In this document: positions 26,341-35,004 of the stretch, one piece after another | Layout of the letters: each line of letters starts with the position of its first letter | How positions within the stretch are numbered: the first letter of the stretch is position 1 | DNA from: Lachnospiraceae bacterium | GTDB taxonomy: Bacteria; Bacillota; Clostridia; Lachnospirales; Lachnospiraceae | Length of the DNA: 64,000 nt | Assembly (NCBI GenBank): GCA_030825115.1 | Contig: JAPJQL010000013.1 | Span: forward strand, 5,090-69,089 | Direction: 5' to 3' | The notes under the pieces: generated by a model | What the model was told of the DNA's origin: nothing | What the model saw: only the letters and a program-made list of their open reading frames with translations | The model's database searches: none | Program-made: the position numbers and the translations under genes

Positions 26341-27273
26341 ATGAAAAGAAAGTTATTGGGCGTTACCGTGATCTCCGCAGCTCTTGCAATCTCTGCAAGC
26401 ATGACTGCGTTCGCAGGATGGGTACAGGATTCCAACGGCTGGGCATGGCAGAATGACAACGGCTCTTGGCGCGGAGCCGGCTGGCTGACCGACCCGGCAG
26501 ACGGTTCCATCTATTATCTGGATCCGGACGGCTATATGATGACCGATACCCGTGTGGAAGGCTACCGCTTAGGACCGGACGGACGCCGGATTGAAAAGAC
26601 GGAGGAAGAGATTCAGAAGGAAGCAGAAAGAAAGCAGAAGGAAGCTTCCAGACCAAGCCCTTCCAAAGAACTGGCCGCTGCCGACCTTGCGGCACAGGCT
26701 GCTAAAAACTCCAACATTGCAGCATCCACAGCACGTCTCTCCTATCAGGCAGAGATGAAGAAGCTCATGGACGTCATCTTTATCGATGCAAGGAAGACCC
26801 TGGACCATTCCATTCTCGGAAGCACAACCGAGGATAACCTGGAGACAACTTACCGCTATTCCTTAAACGGCAGAAACTCCATCGTATGCTCCCTTTGGAA
26901 GGTCTCCAACGCAAAGAGCTACAACTACGTGGCAAATGCCCTTGATTTAAGCTATGACCGCAACGCAGTCAGCGACGAGGCACAGGTTCAGCTTCTGGAC
27001 GACACCTTCCGCCGCCTGATGGTAGCTTCCCTGGGCGAGAACACCGGCAATACCATGCTGGACAACATCTTCGCCGAGAACGCAGCAGGCAACAGCGTAT
27101 TCGAATGGAGCGGCAATACCGACAGCGGGAACTATTATAATATGAAGTGCAACAACGGAACGATTTCCATTAAGGTAACCTGCAGTGAAAAGACTGCGGA
27201 GGAGATCGCGGCTGAGCAGGCTGCGGCAGAAGCTGCGGCCAATGCAGAGAATACCGGAGCTGCGGCTCAGTAA
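26341..27273 (+). CDS. Secreted protein with wall-binding repeats and an uncharacterised C-terminal domain
   Basis: 310 residues from the ATG at 26341 with a GGAGGT site. Signal peptide residues 1-25 (VISAALAISASMTAFA-G). Two choline-binding-like units follow (GWVQDSNGWAWQNDNGSW, IYYLDPDGYMMTDTRV). A Glu/Lys-rich helix (about 78-105) leads to a domain of about 170 residues that I do not recognise, beginning near YQAEMKKLMDVIFIDARKTL and including a WKVSNAKSYNYVANALDLSY block. The tail is an Ala/Glu-rich helix (TAEEIAAEQAAAEAAANA). It has its own terminator. Probably wall-associated; function unknown. Confidence 0.78.
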   Translation: MKRKLLGVTVISAALAISASMTAFAGWVQDSNGWAWQNDNGSWRGAGWLTDPADGSIYYLDPDGYMMTDTRVEGYRLGPDGRRIEKTEEEIQKEAERKQKEASRPSPSKELAAADLAAQAAKNSNIAASTARLSYQAEMKKLMDVIFIDARKTLDHSILGSTTEDNLETTYRYSLNGRNSIVCSLWKVSNAKSYNYVANALDLSYDRNAVSDEAQVQLLDDTFRRLMVASLGENTGNTMLDNIFAENAAGNSVFEWSGNTDSGNYYNMKCNNGTISIKVTCSEKTAEEIAAEQAAAEAAANAENTGAAAQ

Positions 27274-27299
27274 ATAATTTCTGAATTTTATGTAATCTT

Positions 27300-27333
27300 A
27301 GAGACAGTCTTTGATGGGCTGTCTCTTTTTTTG
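27300..27333 (+). terminator. Rho-independent terminator
   Basis: AGAGACAG and CTGTCTCT form an 8-bp stem followed by a seven-base T-run. Confidence 0.88.
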
Positions 27334-27347
27334 TTATTAGAAAATGC

Positions 27348-27374
27348 AAAAGACCTGCCAACAGCAGGTCTTTC
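27348..27374 (-). terminator. Terminator of the lipoprotein gene
   Basis: AAAGACCTGC and GCAGGTCTTT form a 10-bp perfect stem with a short loop. It lies just past the lipoprotein stop on the minus strand and ends in TTTT on that strand. It may work in both directions. Confidence 0.7.
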
Positions 27375-27389
27375 CATTCCTTTATCTCA

Positions 27390-27890
27390 TTATTCGATTA
27401 CAATCTCCTGATACGTATCCCTCGGAATCTGTCCCTCATACATCGGAGTGCCATCATTCTCATACTCAGACTCTTCGTACACTTTTACATTGATATCGTT
27501 GTCCTGATACAGACCGCCGTAGGTATCCTCACCAGACTCCCCGTAAGAGAAATCCTGGACTGCTACCTGGTCATTGACACCCTTGATTGCCACCATCGCA
27601 TATTCGGCAGCATCTTCCTTACTGGTTCCGTCCTTTACAACCACGGTGATGTCCACCTGTTCATTGTCCAGATCCAGCTCTACGTCGATGCTCGACGCCA
27701 CCGGATAGTCCCCATCCTCAACATAAATCTCATTCACATCCCGAATCAGCTGCTCGTTGTCCAGGACAATGTCCAGATACATGTTAAAATCCGGTCCCTG
27801 TGTCTCCTCCGGCTGTACGATATTGCTCTTGGTACATCCGCAGAGCAGAGCTGCGCATCCCAGCGCCAGTGCAAGCTTCTTTATCTTCAT
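27390..27890 (-). CDS. Lipoprotein with an acidic extracellular domain
   Basis: 166 residues from the ATG at 27890 with a TAGGAGGAAA site; an upstream in-frame start would add 43 residues that run through the intergenic region and lack a site. The N-terminus MKIKKLALALGCAALLCGC is a lipoprotein signal with Cys19 as the lipidation residue, so LspA should process it. The rest is strongly acidic, with YLDIVLDNEQLIRDVNEIYV and DVELDLDNEQVDITVVVKDG; it is predicted mixed alpha/beta. I do not recognise the family. Confidence 0.75.
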   Translation of the reverse strand: MKIKKLALALGCAALLCGCTKSNIVQPEETQGPDFNMYLDIVLDNEQLIRDVNEIYVEDGDYPVASSIDVELDLDNEQVDITVVVKDGTSKEDAAEYAMVAIKGVNDQVAVQDFSYGESGEDTYGGLYQDNDINVKVYEESEYENDGTPMYEGQIPRDTYQEIVIE

Positions 27891-28011
27891 CTTACCTTTT
27901 CCTCCTAACTGTATCGCATAAACAGTTAGTATTATATACGATACCCGGATATTTGGGTAGGGGTTTTCGAAAAAAGTCAGAAAATCTTCACAAATAAAGA
28001 GCTTGAAGCAC

Positions 28012-28128
28012 TCAAACAATCATATTCATCTGCCCCGGATTCACCACCTGTATCACCCCGCCCCAACTGCACATCAACCTGCCGGTGTGATCAAGCGCCG
28101 CTGCAGTTGCCGTCGACATCACTTCCAT
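28012..28128 (-). CDS. 38-residue PAAR-like peptide downstream of the tail tube
   Basis: An ATG at 28128, 18 bases past the tube stop and nine bases after AAGGAG, opens a 38-codon frame. The sequence has an Ala-rich start, then LMCSWGGVIQVVNPGQ. The small-residue plus MCSWGG turn recalls the start of PAAR-like DUF4280 spike-tip proteins found with contractile injection systems, but only one turn is present. It could be a truncated spike-tip gene or a small functional tip or adaptor peptide. Position, ribosome site and coupling support a real gene; the identity is inference. Confidence 0.5.
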   Translation of the reverse strand: MEVMSTATAAALDHTGRLMCSWGGVIQVVNPGQMNMIV

Positions 28129-28146
28129 CCTGTCTTTCTCCTTGTC

Positions 28147-28584
28147 TTATGCTGTTCTGATCATTCCCTCGTGCGCCAGCTCCAGGGACTCGATCGCTAT
28201 CTCGTTGGAAGTCGCGTTGAAATCCGACATCGTATATTTTGTAGGCCAGGCATTTATGATCTGCCAGGTGGCAACTTCGGCCTGCGCCTCGTCAAGCAGG
28301 CTGATTGTCACAGTCTTTCTCGTCACCGCGCCTGTAAGACCGACCGCCAGCCAGTCATACAGTGCTTGGTTTTTGATAATCCCCTTCTTCATTGTGATAC
28401 TTCCATATTTCCTGAGTCCGGCAACCTTCAGGGAAGTTTCTGTCCCCATGTCTCCCTCACGGTACTCAATCGGCTCAATGCTGGCGTCAAAGCTACTCAC
28501 CTCCGAAAATCCTGCAACCTCGACACCTTCTATTGACACCTTAAAGCGAAAATTAGCGCGTGGATATTCAATCGTATCTGCCAT
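28147..28584 (-). CDS. Contractile tail tube protein (T4 gp19 / Afp1-like)
   Basis: 145 residues with an AAAGGAG site. The pattern YPRANFRFKVSIEGVEVAGFSEVSSFDA, then GLRKYGSITMKKGI, then YTMSDFNATSNEIAIESLELAHEGM is that of the phage tail tube family of extracellular contractile injection systems and R-type tails. Monomers stack as rings inside the sheath. It directly follows the sheath gene (42-base gap). No baseplate hub, spike, tape measure or AAA ATPase gene accompanies it in this window. Confidence 0.88.
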   Translation of the reverse strand: MADTIEYPRANFRFKVSIEGVEVAGFSEVSSFDASIEPIEYREGDMGTETSLKVAGLRKYGSITMKKGIIKNQALYDWLAVGLTGAVTRKTVTISLLDEAQAEVATWQIINAWPTKYTMSDFNATSNEIAIESLELAHEGMIRTA

Positions 28585-28626
28585 ACTGTCCTTTTCTCCT
28601 TTCTTCTGCCCTGACGGGATACTCTG

Positions 28627-30351
28627 TTACTGTACATCCCCGGTCTTTTGTGTGATCCTGAAAATTATGAATTCAGCCGGTTTTACCGGAGCTACGCCGA
28701 TCACGCAGATCAGCCTGCCGTTATCAATGTCATCCTGCGACATGGTACTCCGCCCCACATTTACAAAAAATGCCTCATCCGGTGTCGTACCGGCTAAAGA
28801 ACCGCCTCGCCACAGCCCGGTCAAAAACACCTCGATCGTCCTCTGGATGCGGACCCACAACACCTCGTCATTGGGCTCAAATACCGCCCAGTTCGTATTC
28901 GCCTTAATCGACTCCTCAATAAATATAAACAGCCTGCGGACGTTGATATATTTCCAGCTTCCATCGCTGGATAACGTGCGCGCTCCCCATACCCGGATTC
29001 CCATCCCCGGAAACGCACGGATCAGATTGACGCCCCTGGGATTTAACAGATCCTGCTCTCCCTTATTGAACTGGACATCCAGTCCAACACAGGAACGCAC
29101 CACTTCGTTGGCCGGCGCTTTGTACACGCCTTTTGAATTGTCGCTCCTTGCATAGATGCCCATCATAGAGCCGGACGGCGGAATTGCAATATTCCGTTTA
29201 TCCAGCGGATCGAACACCAAAAGCCACGGGTGATAGAGCGCCGCATAGCTCGTGTCAAAAATATTCCGGTGGTTTAAGATGTCCTGGACCTTCTTTGCTT
29301 CTCTTGGTATGTCCAGAACCGCAAACCGGCTTGCCAGTCCTTCACAGTGGGCTGTCAGGGAAAGCTGTACATTGGGGTCTGTGACACCCGGAACCGCCAT
29401 GACCGATACCACGTCATTATCTACAAACGCCTGGATTCCGGTCCGTCTTCCTGCACCCCGGTCCTCGCCGATAAAATCTGCGGCCGTCATGGCAAGAGCA
29501 TTTCCATTGCTTCCCTCTCCAAAATCCAGGGTCACCACATCGCCGCCGCCCAGCCGTGCAAACGGGGTCTCGGCACTCTCCGGCTCCGTCCCTGTATATG
29601 TCACATTCACCAGCTCTGACTTTGCCATCTTTTTTTCGATATAATTGGGCGTCTCTATGTTAAAGGACAGATTATCATAGCTCTCCACCACGTCTTCATA
29701 CCGCACCACCATATTCAGCTCACAGGTAGAGATCGTCTTGTCCGGCAGCAGGTTCTTATCCGTCACGTCTTCTTCAAATTCCTGTTCAAAGACCATGATA
29801 TTGTCCTGGCACTTCACCACCTTATTGTATATGGTCTGTGCCCCGTCCGAATATGCCACCACGTCTCCCGGGAAAAATCCCGCGCCGTTCTTTACGGAAT
29901 AAGCCTTTCCCGCTGCAGTATCAAGTACCTCATAGATCTGGGTCTTCGCCTTGCTGGAAGGAGATACCTCAACGCTCAGGCTGTTGCCCCACAGCCCCGG
30001 ATTCTTTGCCTCCATCCGGATTACCGGCGCTTCGGCAGGACATGAGGCTTTTGCACATGCAGCGTCCCCCGGCGCCACGCGCATGATAAACGCCCGCGAT
30101 CCTCCGTTGATAAAGAAATGCTCCACGGCATACGCCAGAAACCGGTAATCTCCGTATTCATTTTCCGACAGATAGCCGCCGTAGTTTCGCCGAAAATCCG
30201 AAAAATTAGTCACCAGCCGGGGAAGTCCCTCAACCGGCCCCTTCTGCGCCGCACCGATAAAACCGGCCGTGCTGGTCCCCACTCCCTCCATCGGTTTTCC
30301 GCCGGAGTCAAACTCCTCTACATATACGCCAGGTGATAAATACTCTGCCAT
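28627..30351 (-). CDS. Contractile tail sheath protein (eCIS/phage type)
   Basis: 574 residues from the ATG at 30351, which has an AGGAGAGG site; a longer reading adds 16 residues without one. The N-terminus (YLSPGVYVEEFDSGGKPMEG, GVGTSTAGFIGAAQKGPVEG) and the C-terminal block (GMGIRVWGARTLSSDGSWKY, VNVRRLFIFIEESIKA, then FLTGLWRGGSLAGTTPDEAF) are typical of sheath proteins of Afp/PVC-type injection systems. The sheath contracts to drive the tube. It is preceded by the helical-repeat gene and followed by the tube, all minus strand and tightly spaced. Length fits one full sheath; no second sheath paralogue is seen. Confidence 0.9.
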   Translation of the reverse strand: MAEYLSPGVYVEEFDSGGKPMEGVGTSTAGFIGAAQKGPVEGLPRLVTNFSDFRRNYGGYLSENEYGDYRFLAYAVEHFFINGGSRAFIMRVAPGDAACAKASCPAEAPVIRMEAKNPGLWGNSLSVEVSPSSKAKTQIYEVLDTAAGKAYSVKNGAGFFPGDVVAYSDGAQTIYNKVVKCQDNIMVFEQEFEEDVTDKNLLPDKTISTCELNMVVRYEDVVESYDNLSFNIETPNYIEKKMAKSELVNVTYTGTEPESAETPFARLGGGDVVTLDFGEGSNGNALAMTAADFIGEDRGAGRRTGIQAFVDNDVVSVMAVPGVTDPNVQLSLTAHCEGLASRFAVLDIPREAKKVQDILNHRNIFDTSYAALYHPWLLVFDPLDKRNIAIPPSGSMMGIYARSDNSKGVYKAPANEVVRSCVGLDVQFNKGEQDLLNPRGVNLIRAFPGMGIRVWGARTLSSDGSWKYINVRRLFIFIEESIKANTNWAVFEPNDEVLWVRIQRTIEVFLTGLWRGGSLAGTTPDEAFFVNVGRSTMSQDDIDNGRLICVIGVAPVKPAEFIIFRITQKTGDVQ

Positions 30352-30399
30352 GTACCTCTCCTTTCTGATCACTGCAATTGTCTTTTGTGCCGCCTGCAT

Positions 30400-32727
30400 T
30401 CACTCCCGCTCACACTCCCTTCTCCAGCGCCTCAGCGCAGACAACTTCTCCTCCTCATCCCGATACTTTTCCATCAGCCGCTCAAAAATCTGCATGACCT
30501 GCCCATATGCGTCATCCCCGCTATGGGCGATCTTCACCAGTGCCGCTGCCGCCGCTGCAAGCAGGCTGTCTCCAGGATCGTCGCGAAATCCCGTTTTCCA
30601 TGCCGCCTTCAGCAATTTTTCCAGCTCATCCGTCAGTTCCGGGTCCCGGATTCCCCTCACCGCCTCCGCCGGTCCCGGCAAAAAAGGCTCCATCGGAAGT
30701 CCGTTTCTCCGCTGGAGATGCCTGCTCAGGCTTTCCACGCCCCTTCTGTCCTGCATGAGCGTCAGGCAGATATCGCTCCTGAGCTTCTGGCTGGGATATT
30801 CTTCCCCATAATTCCATATGATATCGGCCAGTTCCCTGTCTTTCGTATCACGGAAATATTCCGCCACAAAGAAAAACAACTCGCCCTTTAGCCCAGGCAG
30901 AAGATGTTCGCATACCTCATGGACTCCCATCATCCCACAGGCATAGCGAAGCGCATCTCTCCTCACCCATACGTTCCTGACGGGATTTTTGGCTGCCTTG
31001 AGGATGACCGGTGCGCACTCCCGGATTTGGTAGTCGATGCAATAGCGGATATGCCACCGCATCACGTCCCCTTTCAGTTCCCCGGACATCACATTTACGA
31101 TAACCTGCTCCCTGATCTCCTCTTCCGTCAGATACTTTGCCGGAAGCCAGTTCTTTTGTCCCCGCCCCATATATGCGGACCAAAACAGCAGATCCTTCGC
31201 CTTTTCCTTTGGCATATCATACCCAAAACGTTCCGCAAACATCGTGATGATCTCCGCAACCATGCCGCAGTAACACATACTGCTGTCCGTCTTCCAGATG
31301 ACTGCCTTCCGAAAATCCAGGGATTCAAGCTGTCTGTCATAATACTTCCTGATCCAGCGCTCCATCCCGGCAGGAACCCGGTTTCTATGATATCTGGTCA
31401 GCCAATGGTAAATATAAAAAGAGGCGTAATGTTCCCATTGCGTCCCGGTAAGACAGGCCATCCACCTCCTCATACTCATATCATCCCTGTTCAGATAGAA
31501 ATCCCTCGCAACCGCCCTCAGATCCAGACGCCTGTTGAGGATTTCCCGCGGATAATCCCAAAACTCAATCCTGGTCCAATCATCCCTTCCCCCCTTGTCC
31601 AACAGCTCTTCAATCAGGGAAACATACCTGTCCCTGTCCGTCAGCGCCGCCAGATATGCTATCTCCCCATCCGCCATCATCACCTCATAGTCCACCCACT
31701 CATAGTTCCACTGCCTGAGCCGGACACGTTCCTTGTAAAGCTCTACGAGCGCATGATAGTATGGATCGGCATCCGAGACATCCCCCGTCCAGTACTGCTG
31801 ATAAATACGGCTTGTGATCAATGCTTTCAGACAGCATCTGACCTGACCATCCTCCAGTTTCTGATCCCGGTATGCCTCTCCCAGGCTTTTTTCCACGTCC
31901 TCATCAATCAGGGAACGCAGCACCCACCAGGTTTTCTCCCCGGCTTCCATACGTCCAATCTCCCTCAGGAGCACCTGGTACAGCGTACCGGTACGTCTAA
32001 AATACTGCCGAAGCAGCTCCGCAAGGCTCTCCGCCCTGACCTCTGCCGCCCTACGGTAAATGACCTCAGACAGCTGCCATTCCTCATCTGAAGGTGAGCA
32101 AAAACCAGAAACCGCCTTCTCCAGCCAGGAAGCGCCGTCATCCTCCCCAATCTGCTCCAGCAGCGCAGCTGCGCGCTCAGCCGGTTCATGTCCCCGGATG
32201 GCCATCAGCACCTCCGGCATCTCCCGGGCTATCTGCCTTTCCCCGCACGGTTCGGACAACAAATCCTCCTCCCAAAGTCCGTACACAGTATCATAAGTCA
32301 GCGGAAGAAGATATCCCCGTTTTAAAGGCTTTATCATCTCCCGCAATACAACGATCAACATCCTGTAAAAATTGCGCAGCGCCATCTCTTCCAGATCTGA
32401 TATCCCGTCAGCCCATACCTCCGCATAGTCCCTGACATAAGACGCCAGATTCCGGATATAGATCTGCCTCGCCCATTTCCAGGACTCCTCCTCCAATATA
32501 TATCTGCACACTCCCTGAATCGGCATGCAGTGACGCAGATACTGGTGAAACCATTCCTCGTCCAACACGCCATAAGCAGCATGGTTGTTAATATATTTCT
32601 TTTGCGCCTCTTTCATATTCCGCCTCAGAGACCGCTCGAATGCCCGCTTTCCGTCAACCGGAATACCCATTTCATATACCGCAGCAGATATCAGTTTCAG
32701 AAGGAATGTCCATGTATCCGTACTCAT
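30400..32727 (-). CDS. Large helical-repeat protein, NACHT-less paralogue of the STAND ATPase at 42.9-47.0 kb
   Basis: 775 residues from the ATG at 32727 (GGAGGAG site about 12 bases upstream). It is almost wholly alpha-helical, with no P-loop. Its N-terminus matches the 1366-residue NACHT protein (LISAAVYEMG vs LISSAIYSGG; WFHQYLRHCMPIQGVCRYIL vs WFHRYLEYQRSIQRVCRFVL). Its C-terminal 430 residues match that protein's C-terminus (PKEKAKDLLF, EEIREQVI, DIIWNYGE, QDRRG, YACGMMGVHEVCEHLLPGL vs YACGVMGATEVCRELLPTL). The NACHT and the first repeat block are absent. It sits 48 bases before the sheath gene in one operon with LytTR and VanZ. It may be a sensor, inhibitor or scaffold for the contractile module or the NACHT protein. 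Confidence 0.78.
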   Translation of the reverse strand: MSTDTWTFLLKLISAAVYEMGIPVDGKRAFERSLRRNMKEAQKKYINNHAAYGVLDEEWFHQYLRHCMPIQGVCRYILEEESWKWARQIYIRNLASYVRDYAEVWADGISDLEEMALRNFYRMLIVVLREMIKPLKRGYLLPLTYDTVYGLWEEDLLSEPCGERQIAREMPEVLMAIRGHEPAERAAALLEQIGEDDGASWLEKAVSGFCSPSDEEWQLSEVIYRRAAEVRAESLAELLRQYFRRTGTLYQVLLREIGRMEAGEKTWWVLRSLIDEDVEKSLGEAYRDQKLEDGQVRCCLKALITSRIYQQYWTGDVSDADPYYHALVELYKERVRLRQWNYEWVDYEVMMADGEIAYLAALTDRDRYVSLIEELLDKGGRDDWTRIEFWDYPREILNRRLDLRAVARDFYLNRDDMSMRRWMACLTGTQWEHYASFYIYHWLTRYHRNRVPAGMERWIRKYYDRQLESLDFRKAVIWKTDSSMCYCGMVAEIITMFAERFGYDMPKEKAKDLLFWSAYMGRGQKNWLPAKYLTEEEIREQVIVNVMSGELKGDVMRWHIRYCIDYQIRECAPVILKAAKNPVRNVWVRRDALRYACGMMGVHEVCEHLLPGLKGELFFFVAEYFRDTKDRELADIIWNYGEEYPSQKLRSDICLTLMQDRRGVESLSRHLQRRNGLPMEPFLPGPAEAVRGIRDPELTDELEKLLKAAWKTGFRDDPGDSLLAAAAAALVKIAHSGDDAYGQVMQIFERLMEKYRDEEEKLSALRRWRRECERE

Positions 32728-32772
32728 AATACGTAATTTCTCCTCCCTTTGTATAAAAAATGACACAAAAGC

Positions 32773-33486
32773 TTAAAAGGCATTCCCAATCTCAGTAAAG
32801 CACTCCCGCAATGTATCGAAGACTTGCTTTTTATACTTCATGCTTATCCGGCAGCTATCCATATTCTTCAGATAAATCCAGGAACGGTCAACCGAAGTTA
32901 CATATTTGATATGAACCAGATAACTCACATGCACCCTTAAAAAGCCAAATGGTTTCAGCATCTCTTCCACCTGATCCAGCTTTGAACGTATCATCTGGTT
33001 CTCCCTGTTCAGCATATGAAACTCCACATAATGGTTTTGGCTAGACACACAAACAATATCATCCAGCCTCATCAAATGCCTCTTCTTCCCCTCCGGAATC
33101 ACAATCCACAAGGTCTTTAAGTGGTCATGATACAAAGCGGCCGCCTTATTTAGATCCTCATCCATACAGGATTTCCTTACAAATGCAATCGGTCGGCTTA
33201 CGAATGAACGGAACACCTCCCCATCGTGGGCAGATATAAAAATGACATCCCGAATACGCCCAGCAGACTGCAGCCTGTCTGCCAGAGTAATCCCATCCTG
33301 TCCCGGCAGCACAATATCTGTGAAAAGCAAGTCATAGTTCTTATCATCCGTCTCCAGCTCTGCCGGGTCCGTAAAACAGACAACCGATAACTCCAGTCCA
33401 TATTCTCCAAAAAACTGCCGGATTTTCCCCTCTAAAACCGGGACAAAAAACAGGTTATCATCCAAAATTGCAACTGTTATTCTCAC
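32773..33486 (-). CDS. LytTR-family response regulator
   Basis: 237 residues from a GTG at 33486, chosen because it has a GGAAGAGG site and places VAILDDN at the usual N-terminal position; an ATG at 33576 would add 30 residues. The receiver domain has the acidic pair DD near 9-10 and phospho-acceptor Asp in LLFTDIVLPGQDG. The C-terminal LytTR domain (RLDDIVCVSSQNHYVEFHML, GFLRVHVSYLVHIKYVTSVD) binds DNA. Its cognate kinase is not adjacent. It is the second gene of the sheath operon, 45 bases before the helical-repeat gene, and likely regulates this locus. Confidence 0.85.
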   Translation of the reverse strand: MRITVAILDDNLFFVPVLEGKIRQFFGEYGLELSVVCFTDPAELETDDKNYDLLFTDIVLPGQDGITLADRLQSAGRIRDVIFISAHDGEVFRSFVSRPIAFVRKSCMDEDLNKAAALYHDHLKTLWIVIPEGKKRHLMRLDDIVCVSSQNHYVEFHMLNRENQMIRSKLDQVEEMLKPFGFLRVHVSYLVHIKYVTSVDRSWIYLKNMDSCRISMKYKKQVFDTLRECFTEIGNAF

Positions 33487-33579
33487 TGTGCCTCTTCCTG
33501 CCCTTTCATCTTTTGTTATTCCACTTATTACAAGTATACCGTTCATAAATGCAATTGTAAATTCAGTTTCATCCATGAA

Positions 33580-34068
33580 TTAATGCATCCTACAAAAAAT
33601 TGAAGTAAAACCCTTTCTTTTTCCCCACAGGAGAAAGGCAATCACCCCCAGCCCCACGCCAATCCCATCAATCATCACGTCCCTCAGCTGACAGGCGCGC
33701 CCCGGCACAAAATACTGATGGAGTTCATCACTGGCCGCATACAGGATTCCCGCTATCAGCGCATAGCGCCCAAGGTGCGGCATCGATACGTTAAAACTCT
33801 GCAGGCAGCCCATCAGCAATACTCCAAGCACCGCATATTCCGTTACATGGGCAGCCTTCCTCACATAAAAATCAATATTCTCCACAAAAAGCTGCTGCGC
33901 CTGATCCGGCCAGTCTTCCCGGTTAAACCGCTGTGCCATGTCCGCCACCAGATTTCCAATCAAATGGCTGTCCTGCGTTGAAATATCCGCAGGGCGGGCG
34001 GAATACAGGAATATAACTGTCATCCAGGCAAGCAGCAGCAAGGTACGGATACGTTGTTGAGTATTCAT
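33580..34068 (-). CDS. VanZ-family membrane protein
   Basis: 162 residues with four membrane segments and the VanZ signature: YVRKAAHVTEYAVLGVLL, then SDELHQYFVPGR and VMIDGIGVGLGVI. Members are linked to glycopeptide or lipopeptide tolerance, but their biochemical role is unsettled. It is the first gene after the promoter at 34.1 kb and is probably co-transcribed with the LytTR gene. The ATG has a CAGGAG site. What it contributes to a contractile-module operon is unclear; it may alter the membrane or wall. Confidence 0.85.
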   Translation of the reverse strand: MNTQQRIRTLLLLAWMTVIFLYSARPADISTQDSHLIGNLVADMAQRFNREDWPDQAQQLFVENIDFYVRKAAHVTEYAVLGVLLMGCLQSFNVSMPHLGRYALIAGILYAASDELHQYFVPGRACQLRDVMIDGIGVGLGVIAFLLWGKRKGFTSIFCRMH

Positions 34069-34123
34069 GTTATTCTCCTGTCTGCGTTGAGATTATTGTA
34101 TCCGAGGTCTTTGACCCCTTTCT

Positions 34124-34153
34124 ATTCTACCGCATTATTACAATTTCAGTCAA
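34124..34153 (-). promoter_or_regulatory. Promoter of the VanZ-LytTR-repeat protein-sheath-tube operon
   Basis: On the minus strand TTGACT, an 18-base spacer and TAGAAT lie about 55 bases before the VanZ ATG. Near-consensus; just beyond it, upstream, is the terminator of the preceding gene. Confidence 0.65.
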
Positions 34154-34165
34154 ATAATGAATACT

Positions 34166-34200
34166 TAAAAAGAATCCGGCGGATATTCCCCGCCGGATTC
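34166..34200 (-). terminator. Terminator of the 207-residue gene
   Basis: GAATCCGGCGG and CCGCCGGATTC form an 11-bp GC-rich stem with a TTTTT run on the minus strand, ten bases past the stop at 34211. It isolates this gene from the operon downstream. Confidence 0.88.
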
Positions 34201-34210
34201 AAAGTCTGTT

Positions 34211-34834
34211 TTATGATTCCAAAAAGAACTCGCCTGTTTTGCCGTTGTATGCGATAAAGTGCTCGCTTTCGTTTTCCTTGTAGGTAACCGGAAGTGCAAT
34301 GCTCTGGATGTGGGAGATGACAGTGCTGTCCACAATATCATTCTTCAGATATACATCGATCTTTTCAACCGGCGTCATGACAACACGCTGCCCAAATGGA
34401 ACATAGACCGCATTGATCGGATTGTTGGCAAACGCCTGACCGTTTACGACTACATTCTGTGCAAGACCCATAGTGATTGCTGGGAAGTCATCCGCACAGT
34501 TTCTCGCCATGTATGTATTTTCCTTTCCATCGACAGACACCACCGGCGCATGGAAGTAACCGTCCGCGAATTTATATTCCACACCTGCCGTTGCACTCTT
34601 ATCAGCCAGCTTGCTGATAGTGGCGCCGTTCATAACTTCACTGCTGGACGAATAGATTGCAAACTGGTTCATCCAGTCAACCGTATTCTTCTGCCATGGC
34701 TTAAAGCTAACCCATGCAACTGATGCATCACTGGAACCGACCGTGTGTTTTACTAAGACTACTTTCTGCTGTGCCTTTGCAATAATCTCCAAATCCTCAT
34801 CCCTGAAACGAATATTTAATCTGTACTTTGCCAT
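34211..34834 (-). CDS. Uncharacterised 207-residue protein, monocistronic
   Basis: 207 residues, no signal peptide and no transmembrane segment. The sequence is predicted beta-rich, with blocks YRLNIRFRDEDLEIIAKAQQ, VAWVSFKPWQKNTVDWMNQF, a central GATISKLADKS and a C-terminal HFIAYNGKTGEFFLES. I do not recognise the family with confidence. It has its own near-consensus promoter, a 160-base structured leader and a strong terminator, so it is probably abundantly expressed and separately controlled. Position between the contractile operon and the recombinase makes it a candidate cargo, effector or structural partner; that is only context. The ATG has an AAGGAGTG site. Confidence 0.75.
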   Translation of the reverse strand: MAKYRLNIRFRDEDLEIIAKAQQKVVLVKHTVGSSDASVAWVSFKPWQKNTVDWMNQFAIYSSSSEVMNGATISKLADKSATAGVEYKFADGYFHAPVVSVDGKENTYMARNCADDFPAITMGLAQNVVVNGQAFANNPINAVYVPFGQRVVMTPVEKIDVYLKNDIVDSTVISHIQSIALPVTYKENESEHFIAYNGKTGEFFLES

Positions 34835-34867
34835 ATCAAATCACTCCTTTTTTATTTTTGAGATTTC

Positions 34868-34978
34868 AGGATGATTTCCTGTGCGGAAGTTCTTCTATTG
34901 CCGATCGTCATCCGCTAGCAAGATTTTTCGGCAGTCCGGTTCAAACCATAAGAATCAGCCGCAGACAGGAAAATCATC
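34868..34978 (-). promoter_or_regulatory. Structured 5' leader with nested stems
   Basis: On the minus strand an outer stem pairs about 17 bases near 34959-34978 (GATGATTTTCCTGTCTGCGG) with 34870-34886 (CCGCACAGGAAATCATC), with two small bulges. Inside it TGCCGA (34928-34933) pairs with TCGGCA (34899-34904). It lies between the promoter at 35005-35033 and the ATG at 34834, so it would be transcribed. It could be an undescribed RNA element. I do not recognise it as a known riboswitch. Confidence 0.5.
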
Positions 34979-35004
34979 TCTGAAACATGTTTATATAATA
35001 CAAT

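Noticed and set aside
30400..32727. Tape measure or baseplate protein of the tail
   Set aside because: Length could fit a tail gene, but the sequence matches the NACHT protein's flanking domains rather than coiled-coil tape measures or gpJ-like proteins.
34868..34978. Cyclic-di-GMP or other known riboswitch
   Set aside because: The stems are clear, but I could not find the conserved cores of known classes, so I list it only as an unnamed structured leader.
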